Positions 59,804-61,456 of a DNA stretch of 61,456 nt are shown piece after piece. The notes beneath the pieces are model-generated. The model did not search any database. It was not told the origin of the DNA and saw only the letters and a list, made by a program, of their open reading frames with translations. This DNA comes from UBA1359 sp029570385 (GTDB lineage Bacteria > Patescibacteriota > Patescibacteriia > Patescibacteriales > Patescibacteriaceae). Position numbers and translations under genes: made by a program. The first letter of the stretch is position 1; the number at the start of each line of letters is the position of its first letter. The stretch spans positions 1 through 61,456 of the forward strand of contig DAOPVX010000004.1 of assembly GCA_035351315.1 (NCBI GenBank), given 5' to 3'.

Positions 59804-60553
59804 TTATTCTTTAGCCATTTTCCACAGTACTTCAAAGTGATCCATATAGGATTTATAAAACTCTTCATTGCGAATATCAATCGCAAACGGATTACTGCCA
59901 GTCGCAATAAAGGAAACACGATTATCCCAGATATCGGTAAAAACTGGATTGATCATATTGTCGTAGGGGAGAAATCTGGTTTGGCGCAGTGATCCAGCGA
60001 CTTTTTTTAGATAGCGACTGTTTTCTAGTCGATCTTGTTCACTCATAATATTTCGGGATGTAATATTCTTTTTAACTCTAATCGGATCCAGTTTTTTGCT
60101 AATAAAATCCAGGCCAGCCACTTGTTGGTAGGCCTGAGCACCACCCTGGATAATATTTATAACTCCGTTTTTAGAAATATTATTCATCATTTGTAAATAG
60201 AATTTACGGACACCTTCTTTGCCATTATAAATATCAATAGAATTATTAATTTTAGTTTTACTCATTTCTGATTTGATGACTTGGACCAATCTTTGAGCAA
60301 TCAGTTCTTGTTTTTGGGCATTTTCAACAATAACTTCCGGATCAGTTGGTTTAAAATGATAAACCCTATTCTTCATAGTTTTAGATACTAGACCTCTTTT
60401 TTCTAAAGTGTCCAGGGCATTGTAAACAATTTGGCGATGAATTTTTAAATCGTTAATAATGCCGCCGACTGTCGTCTCACCGATACCGAGCAGGGACTCA
60501 TAAACTTTAATTTCGTTGGGCAAGAAGCCTAATTCTTTTAAATCTTGAAGCAT
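59804..60553 (-). CDS. TrmB-family transcriptional regulator
   Basis: A 249-residue regulator. Residues 1-75 form a winged helix (LKELGFLPNEIKVYESLLGI, IHRQIVYNALDTLEKRGLVS), followed by a coiled linker (about 75-100). The C-terminal effector region (about 105-249) has SIDIYNGKEGVRKFYLQMMN and ends in a conserved-looking RVSFIATGSNPFAIDIRNEE. In archaea TrmB proteins sense sugars; here the effector is unknown. The divergent gene at 60765 and the palindrome at 60638 are its most likely targets, with autoregulation because the palindrome covers its own -35. Confidence 0.88.
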   Translation of the reverse strand: MLQDLKELGFLPNEIKVYESLLGIGETTVGGIINDLKIHRQIVYNALDTLEKRGLVSKTMKNRVYHFKPTDPEVIVENAQKQELIAQRLVQVIKSEMSKTKINNSIDIYNGKEGVRKFYLQMMNNISKNGVINIIQGGAQAYQQVAGLDFISKKLDPIRVKKNITSRNIMSEQDRLENSRYLKKVAGSLRQTRFLPYDNMINPVFTDIWDNRVSFIATGSNPFAIDIRNEEFYKSYMDHFEVLWKMAKE

Positions 60554-60620
60554 AAAATGGTTTTAATAAAGCGTCAATTAATGATTGACAACTTAATTGA
60601 TTTAGCTTTTATTCATTAGC

Positions 60621-60698
60621 ATTGTATAACACATCTTTATTGTTGTCAACAATAAGTTGATGACAATACTTGACATAAAGATAAAACTATGCTATTAT
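60621..60698. promoter_or_regulatory. Divergent promoters around a perfect palindrome
   Basis: Minus strand: TTGACA (plus 60644-60649) and TACAAT (plus 60621-60626), 17 bases apart, for the TrmB-like gene. Plus strand: TTGACA (60670-60675) and TATTAT (60693-60698), 17 bases apart, for the 60765 gene. TATTGTTG-T-CAACAATA at 60638-60654 is a perfect 8-base-arm palindrome that covers the minus -35 and ends 16 bases before the plus -35, an ideal operator position. Confidence 0.7.
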
Positions 60699-60764
60699 AA
60701 TATGTTCAGAAAATGGAAAGCAATTTAAAAACTTAATAAAAAAACAAGCAAGGAGAAACGAAAG

Positions 60765-61381
60765 ATGAAAAAATCTTTTTAGTCACATTAGTAATGGTTG
60801 CCTGGACTTCAGTGGTTCTGGCTCAGTCGGGAGACTTTTTGAAGCTCAGACAGAGCTTCAGCGGAGGTTATAGCCTGATCTATAACCACAACTCCAAGTT
60901 TTGTGTTTCACAGGTGACGTACAACTCTCAGCAGACTCTAGTGTTGGGCGCAGGGCCGTCTACTAGATTTCAGTTGGGAGAAATCGGCATCAGCGCATTT
61001 GCCTATGTTGATGCAACACTGAACTTGAAAGACACCAATTTCCCCATTCAATCGTATATGGGGGAGCTGTTCGTTATAGGTAGTCTGGGTAAGTGGAGTT
61101 TATTTACTAGAAATGCTTCCCTTACGGACGCAGAAAACTTAGACACAAGTTTTTCCGGCATGGTGTTTCTTGGACACCAGCTTGGAAAATGCAATATCCG
61201 GATTTTGTCTAACTGGAGACAAGACAAATCAAATTCTGACAAAACAGAATACAGAGTCAACATAGGCCCAAGCGTTGAACATAAAATCAGCGAAACATCT
61301 TCAGTTTCGGGATATATTGGAGTAGACACCAGGTCGCCATATCCTAAAACTGGATGGTTGGAAGTTAAAATAAAACTATAA
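60765..61381 (+). pseudogene. Secreted beta-rich protein gene with a one-base frameshift in the signal peptide
   Basis: ATG at 60765 has SD AGGAG (60751-60755) and reads MKKSF then TAG. One frame over, the sequence continues as LVTLVMVAWTSVVLAQSGDF, a perfect rest of a signal peptide, so the intact product would be about 205 residues. The mature part (QSGDFLKLRQSFSGG onwards) alternates polar and apolar residues in hairpin-like strands (VNIGPSVEHKISETSS, VSGYIGVDTRSP) and ends GWLEVKIKL, as small beta-barrel proteins do. A6 (60768-60773) and T5 (60776-60780) tracts lie at the break. It may be a pseudogene, a phase-variable gene or a sequencing error. An ATG at 60794 would give a protein without a full signal peptide. 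Confidence 0.65.
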
Positions 61382-61403
61382 CTGCAACCATCATCAACTC
61401 ATC

Positions 61404-61430
61404 AACGCGGTGCATAGGCACCGCGTTTTT
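61404..61430 (+). terminator. Intrinsic terminator of the secreted-protein gene
   Basis: AACGCGGTGC (61404-61413), loop ATAG, GCACCGCGTT (61418-61427), T-run to 61430. Confidence 0.9.
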
Positions 61431-61456
61431 CTTTTGGCTTCGGACGATTTATGTTA

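Noticed and set aside
60774..60782. Classical -1 programmed frameshift heptamer in the secreted-protein gene
   Set aside because: The zero-frame codons TCT TTT TAG do not form X-XXY-YYZ, and no downstream pseudoknot is apparent. Slippage remains only one option among error and phase variation.
1..61456. CRISPR arrays, insertion sequences and UGA recoding
   Set aside because: No regularly spaced repeats and no transposase or terminal repeats were seen. UGA ends murB and the 59198 gene, so recoding as in Gracilibacteria is not supported.

Overview
The window looks like a piece of a Candidate Phyla Radiation (Patescibacteria, Parcubacteria-like) chromosome. This is inferred from gene content, not from a marker tree. 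The signs are compact gene spacing, core genes that mostly lack a Shine-Dalgarno (SD) sequence, a UvrC without its C-terminal helix-hairpin-helix part, DUF3160, DUF4012, DUF2304 and DUF11-type surface proteins, many GT4 glycosyltransferases, and a minimal IscU/Nfu/IscS set. UGA is used as a stop (murB, the gene at 59198), so the code appears standard.

Layout. 1-13.7 kb: the end of a glycosyltransferase pair, dnaE, a baseplate-J-like membrane protein, gyrB (minus strand), then DUF3160, a membrane protein and rodA. 13.7-16.2 kb: an island of two paralogous NUDIX proteins flanking an inositol-monophosphatase-like protein. 16.3-26.4 kb: translation and DNA maintenance (rplY; prmC-prfA-rpmE on minus; rpsB-tsf; a RicT-like protein with a small ferredoxin; uvrC; recR-ybaB-dnaB on minus). 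26.6-29.2 kb: an L,D-transpeptidase, then iscU-nfu-iscS. 29.2-35.4 kb: mraY-ftsW-murG-murC-murB, followed by mreB. 36.5-53.2 kb: a cell-surface and glycan region with five complete GT4 enzymes, a subtilase with FG-GAP repeats, a UDP-glucuronate-decarboxylase-like epimerase, a GT2+DUF2304 pair, two polytopic membrane proteins, a DUF4012 protein and a DUF11-like protein. 53.2-54.9 kb: frr and rseP. 54.9-61.5 kb: an accessory stretch with three tRNA genes, TspO, an ArsR regulator, a META-domain protein and several single-gene units.

How it fits together. The window covers peptidoglycan precursor synthesis and export (MraY, MurG, MurC, MurB), the SEDS polymerases RodA and FtsW, MreB, L,D-crosslinking, and a large set of enzymes likely to build an exported glycan. 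Fe-S assembly (IscS, IscU, Nfu) can serve the RicT-like protein and the ferredoxin.

The most unusual material is in the accessory units. Five genes (14471, 15476, 57034 on minus, 59198, 60765) have strong SD sequences, unlike the core genes. Three of them carry an inverted repeat that overlaps the stop codon, next to or forming a terminator. The two most interesting units are at 58966-59767, an unrecognised G+C-rich gene with its SD abutting a perfect hairpin, and at 60554-61430, a TrmB-like regulator divergent from a beta-rich secreted protein. In that second unit a perfect palindrome lies between the two promoters, and the secreted gene's signal peptide is split by a one-base frameshift beside an A6/T5 tract.
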